Origin: Flavobacterium fluvii
GTDB taxonomy: Bacteria; Bacteroidota; Bacteroidia; Flavobacteriales; Flavobacteriaceae
NCBI RefSeq assembly: GCF_900129545.1
Contig: NZ_FQWB01000003.1
Coordinates: forward strand, 372,001-436,000
Direction of reading: 5' to 3'
Length of the DNA stretch: 64,000 bases
Both the position numbers and the translations under genes were made by a program. The stretch's first letter is position 1. The number at the start of each line of letters is the position of its first letter. This document shows, piece by piece, positions 1-8,260 of the stretch. Below the pieces are notes generated by a model. The model was not told the origin of the DNA. It was given only the letters and a program-made list of their open reading frames with translations, and ran no database searches.

Positions 1-12
1 GATTGTCCATGA

Positions 13-549
13 CTATTTCGCTTTTTGGTAATACAAATTGTTTACTAATTCCTTTAGCTTGGTTTTCGAAGCATTCAATTGTGATTTGGATGTGCCTTCG
101 GAAATGTTGAGCATGGCCGCGATTTCTTTGTGGCCATAGCCTTCGATAACGAAAAGATTAAAAATAGTCTTGCAACCTTCGGGAATGTGATTGAGCAAAT
201 TCAGTAAATCTTCCTCTTCGAGTTCGGTTACTTCATCGGTAAAAGGTTGCGAAAGGATTTTGACGTCATCAAGATACAAATTGAAATTGGTGTTTTTCTT
301 GATGGTAGCCAAACAATGATTGACCGTAATTTTTCGGGACCAGGCTTCAAAAGCACCAAACTCTTTGAGTTGGTCAAGTTTTGTAAAAATAGTATAGAAA
401 GCGTCGGCCAAGGCTTCTTCTATTTCTTCTTCTTTCTTTAGGTAACGCTTGCAAGTGCGGTACAATTTGGGAGCCATAAGCTCATACACCTGACGCTGGG
501 CATCGCGGTGCATTTTTTTGCAGTCAGAAATTAAGTTTTCGTTTATCAC
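13..549 (-). CDS. RNA polymerase ECF-type sigma factor
   Basis: A 178-residue protein with the size and layout of an extracytoplasmic-function sigma factor. Region 2 lies at about residues 10-75 and includes a run like the core-binding and -10 recognition helices (EEIEEALADAFYTIFTK). Region 4 lies at about 115-170 with a clear helix-turn-helix (GHKEIAAMLNISEGTSKSQL). Region 3 is absent, as expected for this class. It would redirect RNA polymerase to a small regulon. The gene is complete, but anything downstream on the minus strand lies outside the window, so a cognate anti-sigma factor cannot be seen. The upstream neighbour reads the same way but is separated by a palindrome, so co-transcription is uncertain. 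Confidence 0.9.
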   Translation of the reverse strand: MINENLISDCKKMHRDAQRQVYELMAPKLYRTCKRYLKKEEEIEEALADAFYTIFTKLDQLKEFGAFEAWSRKITVNHCLATIKKNTNFNLYLDDVKILSQPFTDEVTELEEEDLLNLLNHIPEGCKTIFNLFVIEGYGHKEIAAMLNISEGTSKSQLNASKTKLKELVNNLYYQKAK

Positions 550-625
550 AATTGTTGTCTTTCTACTAAAGAGGATTAAAAAGAGAAAAAGGTTGGAAAG
601 CAGTTGAAATATTTTTGGATTTTAC

Positions 626-658
626 ACCTTTGTCAAAGCTTCAAACTTTTACAAAGGT
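626..658. repeat. Imperfect intergenic palindrome (CTTTGTCAAAG-type)
   Basis: A 33-bp palindrome with 14 of 16 base pairs matching. The outer arms ACCTTTGT (626-633) and ACAAAGGT (651-658) are perfect, and the interior contains AAAGCTT. It touches the stop codon of the minus-strand gene that ends at 658, so it may act as its transcription terminator or 3' stabiliser. It is one of several palindromes in this window whose arms are made of short repeated units. Confidence 0.6.
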
Positions 659-1488
659 TATATTAATGGAATGGTTAATTTGTAAATATTTGTTTCCAAA
701 ACATCCGAATCATTGTCTTCGCAAATCAGAAATTGGATTTTGGTTTCGGTTTTATTGTAAAGCGTCAATCCTTCAAATTTTTGGTTGTCGGATATTTTTT
801 GGGTGAACTCGATTTCAAAAGTTGTGTTATTCATTCTCCCAATGCTGCTTCCAAAAATTTCTCCGTCATCATAAGTGGAAGTGGTATTTTCGGCCGTGGC
901 CAAAAAGTAAATTTTATCATCGACCAAAATGGCATCGGTAAACGAAGTTTCTATCTGTTTTATTTTTGGCAATTGGATTGGGACGAACTCGATAGTGCTG
1001 TTTTTATTGAGTTTGTTGTTTAGTATTGCGATTCCGTTTTTGGAATTAGCGCCATTTCCTCTTTGGAATAAAAGCCATTTTTCGTTGCAGAATAATGCCC
1101 CTTCAATGTTTAGTTCCTCATCGGAAATGGAAGTTGTTTGTTTTAGGTTTTGGTACAATTTTGACAAGTTTTTTTCGGCTACTTCGTTTGTGTCAAGATT
1201 ATAGGTTATTCTTTTTTCTCTTTTGGGAGTGGAACCAGAACCTAAAAGATGAAGTTTTTTTCCTTTTAAAGCAATGGCTTCAAAATCGAATTTGTCTTTT
1301 TTGGAAATATTTTCCTGGTTGTTTTTGAATAGTTTTATTTTCGAAAGTTGTTTTTCCTGAACTTGATATTCATAAAGAAAAGAACTGTTGTCTGAAATGA
1401 TGAACAAGGAATCGTCTTTGTAAACGAGTCCTGAAGCAGAACCAATTCCGATGATTTTGTACAAGAATTCGATTGTGAATTGTTCCAT
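658..1488 (-). CDS. Beta-propeller-like hypothetical protein
   Basis: About 276 residues from the chosen start; an upstream in-frame ATG at 1536 would add 16 residues that look unlike the rest. I chose 1488 because the sequence from MEQFTIEFLYKIIGIGS onward starts the recognisable fold. The protein is rich in short beta-strand patterns such as SGLVYKDDSLFIISDNSSFLYEY, FDFEAIALKGKKLHLLGSG and FEGLTLYNKTETKIQFLICEDND, which recur like blades of a propeller. This resembles Bacteroidota proteins annotated as DUF6929 or phytase/SdiA-regulated-like propellers. No signal peptide is visible, which suggests a cytoplasmic protein. The substrate is unknown, and I would not assign a function. Confidence 0.75.
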   Translation of the reverse strand: MEQFTIEFLYKIIGIGSASGLVYKDDSLFIISDNSSFLYEYQVQEKQLSKIKLFKNNQENISKKDKFDFEAIALKGKKLHLLGSGSTPKREKRITYNLDTNEVAEKNLSKLYQNLKQTTSISDEELNIEGALFCNEKWLLFQRGNGANSKNGIAILNNKLNKNSTIEFVPIQLPKIKQIETSFTDAILVDDKIYFLATAENTTSTYDDGEIFGSSIGRMNNTTFEIEFTQKISDNQKFEGLTLYNKTETKIQFLICEDNDSDVLETNIYKLTIPLI

Positions 1489-1584
1489 TAAAAAATATTT
1501 TTTGAAAAATATTACTTCACAAACTTCTATTTTCATAGGAGTTCAGTGAATTTCATTTGTCGTGAATGACAGAAATAAGCTCTT

Positions 1585-1592
1585 CAAAAATA
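1585..1592 (-). promoter_or_regulatory. -7 promoter element TATTTTTG
   Basis: The minus strand reads TATTTTTG, a full match to the Bacteroidota TAnnTTTG box, about 97 bp upstream of the start at 1488. A TTG that could act as the -33 element exists only at a short spacing of 13 bp, so the call rests on the -7 box alone. Confidence 0.35.
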
Positions 1593-1636
1593 AGGTATTT
1601 AGTAGCAACCTGAACTGAAAGCGAAAATTTTTTCAC

Positions 1637-1670
1637 AAAAAAAATGCGCTGAATTACAGCGCATTTTTTT
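1637..1670 (-). terminator. Rho-independent terminator of the outer-membrane barrel gene
   Basis: The hairpin AAAATGCGCT / AGCGCATTTT has a 7-nt loop and A and T tracts on both sides. It lies 15 bp past the stop codon of the minus-strand gene ending at 1685. The flanking tracts would let it work in both directions. Confidence 0.8.
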
Positions 1671-1684
1671 AAGAATTATCTTTT

Positions 1685-2236
1685 TTACAATTTAAAACCA
1701 TATGCTACACGAACACCTAATTGGCCAACACCAATACCTTGTGATCCATTGTTATTTAATCTTTCAAAGTCATTGTAATGCTCATATCTCAAGGAGATGT
1801 CGATGCATTTTGTTGCATAACCAATACTTGGCGCTAAAAGTAATGAGGTTTGGTCATAATTATTTGACACTGCAAAAGCTGCACCAACTTCACCCATTAC
1901 ATAAAATTGGTCATTCCAAACGAAAGCTTTAAAACCAGCTTTTGCAGGAATAAATCCTAAATCATTCCCGTCGGCTTCGCTCACAAATAGATTTGAATAT
2001 CCGGTTGTAAGTGTTACAGAGTATCTTTTTGAAAGGTCATACTGTAACCTTGCATCACCACCCAATGTTAATTTAAAAGGATCGTGAGCTGCATAACCTG
2101 CATTTAGCCCAACTCCCAAACGAAATCCTTGATCATAGTTTTTAGTATTTGCTGCTTCTTGTGCATGGGAATTAGTTGCGAACATTGTCGAGATTGCCAA
2201 TACCAATACAATTTTAATTTTTTCTGTAGTTTTCAT
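1685..2236 (-). CDS. Outer-membrane beta-barrel protein
   Basis: 183 residues from the chosen ATG at 2236. A longer reading frame to 2302 exists, but its first 22 residues have no signal-peptide character and overlap the predicted promoter. From 2236 there is a clear signal peptide (MKTTEKIKIVLVLAISTMFA, cleaved near NSHAQE). It is followed by alternating amphipathic strands (RLGVGLNAGYAAHDPFKLTLGG, YSVTLTTGYSNLF, FYVMGEVGAAFAVS) and a terminal strand GVRVAYGFKL typical of barrels. It probably forms a small 8-strand barrel of the outer-membrane porin-like superfamily. It is transcribed alone, with a terminator and its own promoter. No ligand can be inferred. Confidence 0.85.
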   Translation of the reverse strand: MKTTEKIKIVLVLAISTMFATNSHAQEAANTKNYDQGFRLGVGLNAGYAAHDPFKLTLGGDARLQYDLSKRYSVTLTTGYSNLFVSEADGNDLGFIPAKAGFKAFVWNDQFYVMGEVGAAFAVSNNYDQTSLLLAPSIGYATKCIDISLRYEHYNDFERLNNNGSQGIGVGQLGVRVAYGFKL

Positions 2237-2273
2237 AATTTTGAATTTTGGGGTTATTAAAAATTTATTTTTT

Positions 2274-2298
2274 AGTGTTGCACTTTTCTGACAACACT
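2274..2298 (-). promoter_or_regulatory. Hairpin at the 5' end of the barrel-protein mRNA
   Basis: AGTGTTG (2274-2280) and CAACACT (2292-2298) form a perfect 7-bp stem with an 11-nt loop, placed almost exactly where transcription from the -7 box at 2300-2307 should begin. A hairpin at the very 5' end could protect the mRNA. The role is inferred. Confidence 0.35.
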
Positions 2299-2299
2299 G

Positions 2300-2307
2300 C
2301 AAAAGTA
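2300..2307 (-). promoter_or_regulatory. -7 promoter element TACTTTTG
   Basis: The minus strand reads TACTTTTG, a full TAnnTTTG match, giving an expected transcript start near 2294 and a leader of about 58 nt for the barrel gene. No good -33 TTG was found at 17-23 bp. Confidence 0.5.
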
Positions 2308-2404
2308 GGGCAGTTAACTATTGCAGATATTATAGAATTGCGTGTGTTTGTTACATAATTTTTGGATTATTATCTATAAATAAGTCATTATTAATGCAAT
2401 AGTA

Positions 2405-2436
2405 TTGAATGAATCAATTAGTTCTGATTACCTTTG
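2405..2436 (+). promoter_or_regulatory. Bacteroidota promoter for the MATE exporter
   Basis: TTG at 2405-2407 and TACCTTTG at 2429-2436 are separated by 21 bp, a complete -33/-7 pair. The -7 box overlaps the TTG codon at 2434, which argues that this upstream TTG is not the translation start. Confidence 0.65.
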
Positions 2437-2454
2437 CCAACTAAAAAAAACAAA

Positions 2455-3831
2455 TTGAATTTATCCCAGTACACAAAAGAGTTTTCTTATAATTTAACAT
2501 TGGCTTATCCCGTTATTTTGGGGATGCTCGGGCATACCTTGATAGGGATTGTCGATAATTTTATGGTTGGAAATCTTGGTTCTACCGAGTTGGCCGCAGT
2601 TTCTTTAGGCAATAGTTTCATCTTTATCGGAATGTCGCTGGGAATTGGGTTTTCCACAGCCATAACCCCTTTGATTGCGGAAGCAGATGCCGAGAAAGAT
2701 GACAAGAAAATCAGGACTACTTTTCATCACGGATTGCTGCTGTGTACAATTTTGGGAATTGCCATATTCATTATGATTGTTTTGGCAAAACCCATAATGA
2801 GATTGATGAACCAACCCGAAGCGGTTGTGGATTTGGCTGCACCTTATATTGATTGGGTTGCATTTTCGTTGATTCCGATGATTATTTTTCAAGGTTACAA
2901 ACAATTTGCAGATGGTTTGTCGCAGACCAAATATTCGATGTACGCCATTTATTTGGCCAACGTGGTTCACGTTTTCTTTAATTATGTGTTGATTTATGGT
3001 ATTTGGGGTTTTCCAAAATTGGGGATTCTGGGAGCTGCATTGGGAACCGTGATTTCCAGAATCATGATGGTGGTTTTCATGCATTTTATTCTTCGGAAAA
3101 ATGAAGCTTTCAAACGCTATTTCAAGAATTTTACTTTCAAGGAAATCAAGAAATCTATCTTGAAGAAAATCATTAATCTTGGTTTTCCTTCGGCATTGCA
3201 AATGCTGTTTGAAGTGACGTTGTTCACTGCGGCGATATGGCTTTCGGGTTCACTTGGCAAGAACAGTCAGGCGGCAAACCAAATTGCGCTAACTCTTGCC
3301 TCCTCCACATTTATGGTGGCCATGGGTTTTAGCGTTGCGGCGATGATTCGAGTTAGTAATGCCAAAGGGATGAAAGATTACAAACAATTGATAACTGTGG
3401 CTCGCTCCATTTTTTTATTGGCGATAATTGTGGAAATTTTCTTTGGTCTTGTTTTCGTGATTTCGCATAATTTTCTTCCGCATTTATTTTTGAATATGTC
3501 CGATGCCTCACAACAATTTGATAATGCAGAAATAATAATAATTGCGGCCAAATTGCTTTTGGTGGCAGCCGTATTCCAGATTTCGGACGGAATTCAGGTA
3601 GTTGTTCTCGGTGCTTTGAGAGGTTTGCAAGATGTCAAAATTCCAATGTACATTACCTTTGTGGCCTATTGGCTTATTGGTTTTCCAATTTCGTATTATT
3701 TAGGAACGAAGACTGATATGGGGGCAACCGGAATTTGGATAGGATTGTTGGCGGGATTGACGGCAGCTGCTTTGTTTTTGTATATTCGCTTTGCGAGTTT
3801 GACCAAAAGATTGGTATTGGAAAACGCCTAA
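2455..3831 (+). CDS. MATE family efflux transporter
   Basis: About 458 residues with twelve predicted membrane helices. The N-terminal half has the family signature around AYPVILGMLGHTLIGIVDNFMVGNLGS and AAVSLGNSFIF. It would export cationic drugs or metabolites using a Na+ or H+ gradient in the inner membrane (NorM-like branch). No ATG lies at the N-terminus. The open frame begins at TTG 2434, but that codon is part of the -7 promoter box, so I prefer the TTG at 2455, which gives the usual (M)NLSQYTKEFSYN beginning. The exact start is uncertain by seven codons. It is a single-gene unit; the next gene is 160 bp away. Confidence 0.92.
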   Translation: MNLSQYTKEFSYNLTLAYPVILGMLGHTLIGIVDNFMVGNLGSTELAAVSLGNSFIFIGMSLGIGFSTAITPLIAEADAEKDDKKIRTTFHHGLLLCTILGIAIFIMIVLAKPIMRLMNQPEAVVDLAAPYIDWVAFSLIPMIIFQGYKQFADGLSQTKYSMYAIYLANVVHVFFNYVLIYGIWGFPKLGILGAALGTVISRIMMVVFMHFILRKNEAFKRYFKNFTFKEIKKSILKKIINLGFPSALQMLFEVTLFTAAIWLSGSLGKNSQAANQIALTLASSTFMVAMGFSVAAMIRVSNAKGMKDYKQLITVARSIFLLAIIVEIFFGLVFVISHNFLPHLFLNMSDASQQFDNAEIIIIAAKLLLVAAVFQISDGIQVVVLGALRGLQDVKIPMYITFVAYWLIGFPISYYLGTKTDMGATGIWIGLLAGLTAAALFLYIRFASLTKRLVLENA

Positions 3832-3994
3832 AATTAAGCACAAAAAAGAAATTGCAACTTCACCAAACACCAAAATTATTTTTACGGGAAAAGAGGAAGT
3901 GTACAGTAATTTTGTCTGATAAATAATTAACTTTACGAGGTTTGAAATTCCAATAGGAATCTAAAACATAAATTCAAAAATCTAAAATTACAAT

Positions 3995-4225
3995 ATGGAA
4001 TTACCAAAATTTTTACTGGGCGACAACACTGATTTTCCCGAAGATATTTTCATCATTCACCTTGATTATCCTAGATTCATCATCAATCTAAAAGACGATG
4101 AAGTGGAATTTATGGAAGAAGCCGAAGATCTTGACGAAGGTGAACTCAATGCAGAAATGGAAGGCTTAATTGAGCAAGCTAACGCATTTTATGACCGAGA
4201 AATGGAACGTTACGAGAAAGAGTAA
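3995..4225 (+). CDS. Small acidic conserved hypothetical protein
   Basis: 76 residues, strongly acidic (LKDDEVEFMEEAEDLDEGELNAEMEGL), with no signal peptide or membrane helix. The frame starts at a good ATG, and the protein resembles short acidic proteins commonly seen in Flavobacteriaceae. The upstream gap of 160 bp contains TAATTTTG at 3907-3914, a possible -7 box, with no convincing -33. The C-terminal half is probably helical. Function unknown. It ends 2 bp from the convergent gene on the other strand. Confidence 0.7.
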   Translation: MELPKFLLGDNTDFPEDIFIIHLDYPRFIINLKDDEVEFMEEAEDLDEGELNAEMEGLIEQANAFYDREMERYEKE

Positions 4226-4227
4226 AA

Positions 4228-5862
4228 CTATTTTTTTGTGGCTAGATAATAAATCCTGAACAATCGGTCGTTGTGTTTTTTTGATTCCTTTGGAACTCTA
4301 TTCAAATCAACGGTGGTTATCTTTTTCAAGTTATAGTCTTCCAGTTTCTTTTTCGAAAGAACACTGTCTGTTTTTGAAGCCAATAAACCAAATTTATCTT
4401 CCAAGGGTAAGTTTAGTTCATTGGTTTTTTCATTTAGTAAAACTGGAATGCTGGAGCCGTAATCCCATACAATTTCTGGGGTAAAATAACTCATGTCGTA
4501 GGTCTTTATGCCCAAGGTTTTTTCTTTTTCTTTTAATTCTTTTGCACTGTGATACTCAGGATTTATCAAGACGGCTTTGGTTAGTGGTAAGCCAAAAACA
4601 ATTATGGCTACCTGAACTCCCACAACAGCATAAAATACGTTCAAAAAGTTTTTGTTTCTGAGATTTTGGAACAGAAGATAGCCTAAAATGAATAATGAAA
4701 TGGTTAATCCAATCAGCCATAATTCGAATCCAGCAAGGTCATTTTTTATCTTTATGAATAATCCAACTGGAATGGCTACGCAGATAATTGCAATCAATCC
4801 GAAAGCGAAATTGATTACTGCTTTTTCAATTTTCAAGCTGATGTTTTTAAAATTGCGAATCAAATACTCAATATAAAATCCAGTGTTTAAAGCCAACGGA
4901 ATTAGTACGGGTAATAAATATCTTGATTTTTTTTCAGGAATTATCGAAAGTAAAACTACTGCGGCCAATGTCCAGATTAAAGTAAATTGATAGGCTTTTA
5001 AATTGCTGACCCTGGTTTTTAAATACGGATATAATAGTGCTATAAATGCAGGAACTGTCCAAATTCCGCATTGGACAAAAAAGTCCCAATAATAGTAAAA
5101 CGGCCTGACGTTGTAACTTCCCCATCGGCTGCTTTCTAGTTTGGTAACCCTTGAAACTGTTTCTGGGTCTATATACCGTACATACAAAGGCCACGACAAG
5201 CCAATGCAAAATCCGATTAGTAAAATTAAAAAAACATAAAATTTTTTGTCGTTTAATTCAAATTTGTAAATGATGCCATACGCTATCAAGAAAGGCAATA
5301 ATAAGCCATAAACTGAAATGGGGCCTTTGCTCAGGAAGGACAACCCAAAAAATAATCCAGCCAAACAAGCATTGAGGAAGGAATGGTTTTTATCGTTTAG
5401 AAACTTCCAGAAAAAGACAATGCAAACCATCATGAAACTATGGGTGTACATATCCCATTGATTGTCCCTACCCGCAAAATAGATGTAAAAGGAAGTGATT
5501 AAAATGAGCCCGTTGTGAAAATTCTGTTGTTTGTCCAGTCCTAATTTTTCGGATAATTTGTGGGTGCTGAATACCAATAACAATGTAATTAAAACCACGG
5601 GCAATCGCAATCCAAAAATGTTTTCAAATCCAAAAAACTTGCCAAATTCGGCTGTCAACCATGTAGGCAACGGCGGTTTTTCGTAACGTGGCATATCATT
5701 GATGGTGGTCAATATCCAATTGTTGTTCTTCACCATTTCTCTGGCCGTGATAAAGTTTCTGGCCTCCATGATGTCCACTTCAATAACGCTTAAATGTGGG
5801 ATAAGCATGAAGCAAGAAACCAATAAAAGCCACAAGACGTATTTATGCTTTAAGTTTGACAT
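4228..5862 (-). CDS. ArnT-like membrane glycosyltransferase (GT39/GT83 type)
   Basis: 544 residues with about 11-13 membrane helices. Near the N-terminus it has the acidic motif of polyprenyl-phosphate-dependent transferases (VIEVDIMEARNF), then RYEKPPLPTWL, a hallmark of ArnT-like enzymes. A periplasmic C-terminal part follows from about residue 430. Such enzymes take a sugar from undecaprenyl phosphate and attach it to lipid A, a glycan or a protein on the outer face of the inner membrane. It is the third gene of a minus-strand operon and overlaps the LAB_N gene by 20 bp. The order GT2, small membrane protein, ArnT-like transferase mirrors the logic of the arn lipid A modification system, although the sugar is unknown. 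Confidence 0.85.
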   Translation of the reverse strand: MSNLKHKYVLWLLLVSCFMLIPHLSVIEVDIMEARNFITAREMVKNNNWILTTINDMPRYEKPPLPTWLTAEFGKFFGFENIFGLRLPVVLITLLLVFSTHKLSEKLGLDKQQNFHNGLILITSFYIYFAGRDNQWDMYTHSFMMVCIVFFWKFLNDKNHSFLNACLAGLFFGLSFLSKGPISVYGLLLPFLIAYGIIYKFELNDKKFYVFLILLIGFCIGLSWPLYVRYIDPETVSRVTKLESSRWGSYNVRPFYYYWDFFVQCGIWTVPAFIALLYPYLKTRVSNLKAYQFTLIWTLAAVVLLSIIPEKKSRYLLPVLIPLALNTGFYIEYLIRNFKNISLKIEKAVINFAFGLIAIICVAIPVGLFIKIKNDLAGFELWLIGLTISLFILGYLLFQNLRNKNFLNVFYAVVGVQVAIIVFGLPLTKAVLINPEYHSAKELKEKEKTLGIKTYDMSYFTPEIVWDYGSSIPVLLNEKTNELNLPLEDKFGLLASKTDSVLSKKKLEDYNLKKITTVDLNRVPKESKKHNDRLFRIYYLATKK

Positions 5863-6475
5863 CTTTTCTTATGATAATTATATTTCGTGAATAAACCACC
5901 AATCCCATAGCGTTTCCTACAAATAAAACAGGGTCTTTCCGTATTATGGCATAAATAAAAATCAATACGGAACCAATTAAACTAATGACCCAAAAACCCA
6001 TTGGCAAGACAGAACTTTTGATTTTTTCGGAATAAATCCATTGGTAAATAAATCGAAAGGTAAAAAGGATCTGTGAAAATATACCTAGGAACAATAGCCA
6101 TTGCGGAATGTTTTCGTTCTTGAATAAATGATCGACATCTATGACATTATTATTGTAACCGTACCAAACTATAAATGCTGGAAAAATCAATATAAACCAA
6201 CGCAAAAAAGTTGGGATTTTCGTCCAATCATTTTGTAATTGAATGTTGCGAATGTAAATGTAGTAAGTTATAGATTGTCCAAGCATAATTGAAAAATCGT
6301 GTCTTAAATAACCATAAACAAATAATAGGAACGAAGCCAACAAACTGATTTCCCAAAACAATACTGGATTAATCACTTTTTTGTTTTTTTCGGAGATTAT
6401 CCATTGCAAAATCATTCGGCTCGAAAATAATATTTGAGCCAAAAAACCTATGGAATATATTAAATATTGGTTCAT
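5843..6475 (-). CDS. Membrane protein with two LAB_N domains
   Basis: 210 residues carrying two copies of the lipid-A-disaccharide-synthase N-terminal domain. Repeat 1 (about residues 5-80) contains FSSRMILQWIISEKNK and repeat 2 (about 125-200) contains FTFRFIYQWIYSEKIK. Both repeats then show the same helix pattern (FWEISLLASFLLFVYGYLR and FWVISLIGSVLIFIYAIIR). There are six predicted membrane helices. The catalytic LpxB part is absent, so this is not a lipid A synthase. It overlaps its downstream gene by 20 bp and abuts the GT2 upstream. A role in handling or flipping the polyprenyl-linked sugar between its two neighbours is an inference from context. Confidence 0.85.
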   Translation of the reverse strand: MNQYLIYSIGFLAQILFSSRMILQWIISEKNKKVINPVLFWEISLLASFLLFVYGYLRHDFSIMLGQSITYYIYIRNIQLQNDWTKIPTFLRWFILIFPAFIVWYGYNNNVIDVDHLFKNENIPQWLLFLGIFSQILFTFRFIYQWIYSEKIKSSVLPMGFWVISLIGSVLIFIYAIIRKDPVLFVGNAMGLVVYSRNIIIIRKDVKLKA

Positions 6476-7188
6476 TATCCCTGTTTTGCCACGCGGTAAT
6501 TAAGGTACTTTTTCTTCATCCATAAATAGGCGAAACAATCTTGCAATGGACCTAAAAGTCTGTTCCAAAGATTGAATTTTGAAACTCCTGCCACTCTTGG
6601 AAAGTGTCTTACGGGAGTTTGCTTGATTTTGCCATTTTGCAATAAAATCATGGCAGGCAAAAATCGGTGCAGTCCGTTGAACATGGGTATTTTTTTGGCC
6701 ATGTCCGTTCGGATTATTTTTAACGGACAACCGGTATCGTCTATTCCGTCATTTGTAAAAGCTCTTCGAATGCCATTGGCAATTAGGGAAGACATATTTT
6801 TTACAAATGAATCCTTTCTGTTGGAGCGCACTCCGGTAACCAAATCAAATTCATCGGTGTAGTCTATTAAAATATTGAAATCTTCGGGAGCTGTTTGCAA
6901 ATCGGCATCGATGTAACCCACCCATAGAGTATCGGCATAATCAAAACCCGCTTTGACGGCAGCACTCAAACCACAGTTTTTTTCGAAAGTGATGAACGTG
7001 AATTCTTCGTTGTTGGCACAGATTTTTTCAATCAAAGATTGACTATTGTCTTTCGATCCATCATTTACAAATAAAATTTTGGACTTTTTCTTGGCGATTT
7101 TCAGAAATACGTTCATTTCTTGATGCATACGATCAAGATTACCTTCTTCGTTATAAACGGGTATAATGATTGTTAGTTCAAATTCCAT
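6475..7188 (-). CDS. Polyprenyl-phosphate glycosyltransferase, GT2 family
   Basis: 237 residues with the GT-A fold of dolichol-phosphate-mannose-synthase/ArnC-like enzymes. It begins ELTIIIPVYNEEGNL, then FVNDGSKDNS, and has the metal-binding YIDADLQTAPED at about residue 93. There are no large C-terminal membrane helices, unlike ArnC itself, so it is the soluble or peripheral kind. It would transfer a sugar from a nucleotide donor to undecaprenyl phosphate on the cytoplasmic face. It is the first gene of the three-gene minus-strand operon, with a -7 promoter box 21 bp upstream. Confidence 0.88.
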   Translation of the reverse strand: MEFELTIIIPVYNEEGNLDRMHQEMNVFLKIAKKKSKILFVNDGSKDNSQSLIEKICANNEEFTFITFEKNCGLSAAVKAGFDYADTLWVGYIDADLQTAPEDFNILIDYTDEFDLVTGVRSNRKDSFVKNMSSLIANGIRRAFTNDGIDDTGCPLKIIRTDMAKKIPMFNGLHRFLPAMILLQNGKIKQTPVRHFPRVAGVSKFNLWNRLLGPLQDCFAYLWMKKKYLNYRVAKQG

Positions 7189-7208
7189 ATTTCATAATGT
7201 TTTTTATA

Positions 7209-7216
7209 CAAAAGTA
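7209..7216 (-). promoter_or_regulatory. -7 promoter element TACTTTTG of the GT operon
   Basis: Full TAnnTTTG match on the minus strand, 21 bp upstream of the start at 7188, implying a leader of about 15 nt. No clear -33 element. Confidence 0.5.
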
Positions 7217-7291
7217 TTTTATTTTGAGAAAAAATAGCTTAGTAAAGTATTGAAATTTGGTAATAAGCAAGAGAAAAGGAATATTTATTTT

Positions 7292-7299
7292 TACTTTTG
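7292..7299 (+). promoter_or_regulatory. -7 promoter element TACTTTTG of the epimerase gene
   Basis: Full TAnnTTTG match 20 bp upstream of the ATG at 7319. It is the mirror of the box at 7209-7216, so the two divergent units share this 130-bp region. No -33 TTG at standard spacing. Confidence 0.5.
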
Positions 7300-7318
7300 A
7301 TATGTAATTTCGAGTGCC

Positions 7319-8260
7319 ATGAAAATACTAATAACAGGAGCTGCTGGATATATTGGTTCACATGTTGCAGAGCGTTTGCAATTGCAAGGTTATAATGTGG
7401 TTGGATTGGATAATTTTTCGGATTACTACGACGTTTCTTTAAAGGAAATGAATGCCAATGTACTAAACTTGAAAGGAATAAAAATTGAAAAAATAGACCT
7501 TAGATTCGCTGAACAATTGAATTTTTTGTCAACTGATTTTGATTATATCTTTCATTTTGCCGCCCAACCTGGTATTTCTGGCTCTTCCAGTTTTGAAGAT
7601 TATTTAGGGAATAATGTAATTAGCACTAAAAATTTATTGGATTTTGCCCTAAAAAATCAAAAGTTGAAACTTTTTGTCAATATTGGCACATCATCTATTT
7701 ATGGCATTCACGCCACTTTTGACGAGTCATTTGTTCCAGAGCCTGTTTCTTTTTATGGTGTAACCAAATTGACGGCCGAACAATTAATTTTGGCTAGCAG
7801 CAGAGTCGAAAAAATAAAAGCGTGTTCCCTAAGATTGTTTTCGGTTTACGGTCCTAGGGAAAGACCCGAAAAACTATACGCCAAATTGATTGCCAATGCC
7901 TTCAATGACATTGCTTTTCCATTGTATAAAGGAAGTAAAAAACACCTGAGAAGTTTTACTTATGTTCAAGACATTGTTGACGGTATTGTGAGTGTTATTG
8001 GCAAAGAAGATTTGGTCAATAATGAAATCATCAATTTAGGCACGGAAGTAGAAAATACGACCCAACAAGGTATTGAAATCGTGGAGCAGATTCTAAACAA
8101 AAAAATAATAATAGATGTTGTCAATGCCAGGGCTGGTGACCAAATAAGAACCAAGGCAGTAATTGATAAAGCCAGAAAACTATTGAATTATAATCCGCAA
8201 ACCAGTTTAAGACAAGGATTGGAAGAGCAAGTGAAGTGGTATCAGGATCATTTCTTGTAG
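7319..8260 (+). CDS. NAD-dependent sugar-nucleotide epimerase/dehydratase
   Basis: 313 residues, an extended SDR. It has the NAD-binding GAAGYIGSH motif at residues 7-15, the catalytic Ser region NIGTSSIYG, and YxxxK in SFYGVTKLTAEQ. The C-terminal half binds the nucleotide sugar (SVYGPRERPEKLY and HLRSFTYVQDIVDGI). The sequence is closest in feel to UDP-glucuronate/UDP-glucose 4-epimerases, but the exact substrate cannot be decided. It diverges from the undecaprenyl-sugar operon, which could use its product. Its 3' end overlaps the convergent meaB gene by 13 bp. Confidence 0.88.
   Translation: MKILITGAAGYIGSHVAERLQLQGYNVVGLDNFSDYYDVSLKEMNANVLNLKGIKIEKIDLRFAEQLNFLSTDFDYIFHFAAQPGISGSSSFEDYLGNNVISTKNLLDFALKNQKLKLFVNIGTSSIYGIHATFDESFVPEPVSFYGVTKLTAEQLILASSRVEKIKACSLRLFSVYGPRERPEKLYAKLIANAFNDIAFPLYKGSKKHLRSFTYVQDIVDGIVSVIGKEDLVNNEIINLGTEVENTTQQGIEIVEQILNKKIIIDVVNARAGDQIRTKAVIDKARKLLNYNPQTSLRQGLEEQVKWYQDHFL

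Noticed and set aside
2605..3201. 198-codon open frame on the minus strand inside the MATE gene
   Set aside because: It is the antisense shadow of a well-supported transporter, has a biased composition (many His, Asn, Gln) and no recognisable motif.
5843..6475. Naming the LAB_N protein lipid-A-disaccharide synthase (LpxB)
   Set aside because: It has only two copies of the N-terminal membrane domain and no catalytic glycosyltransferase part.
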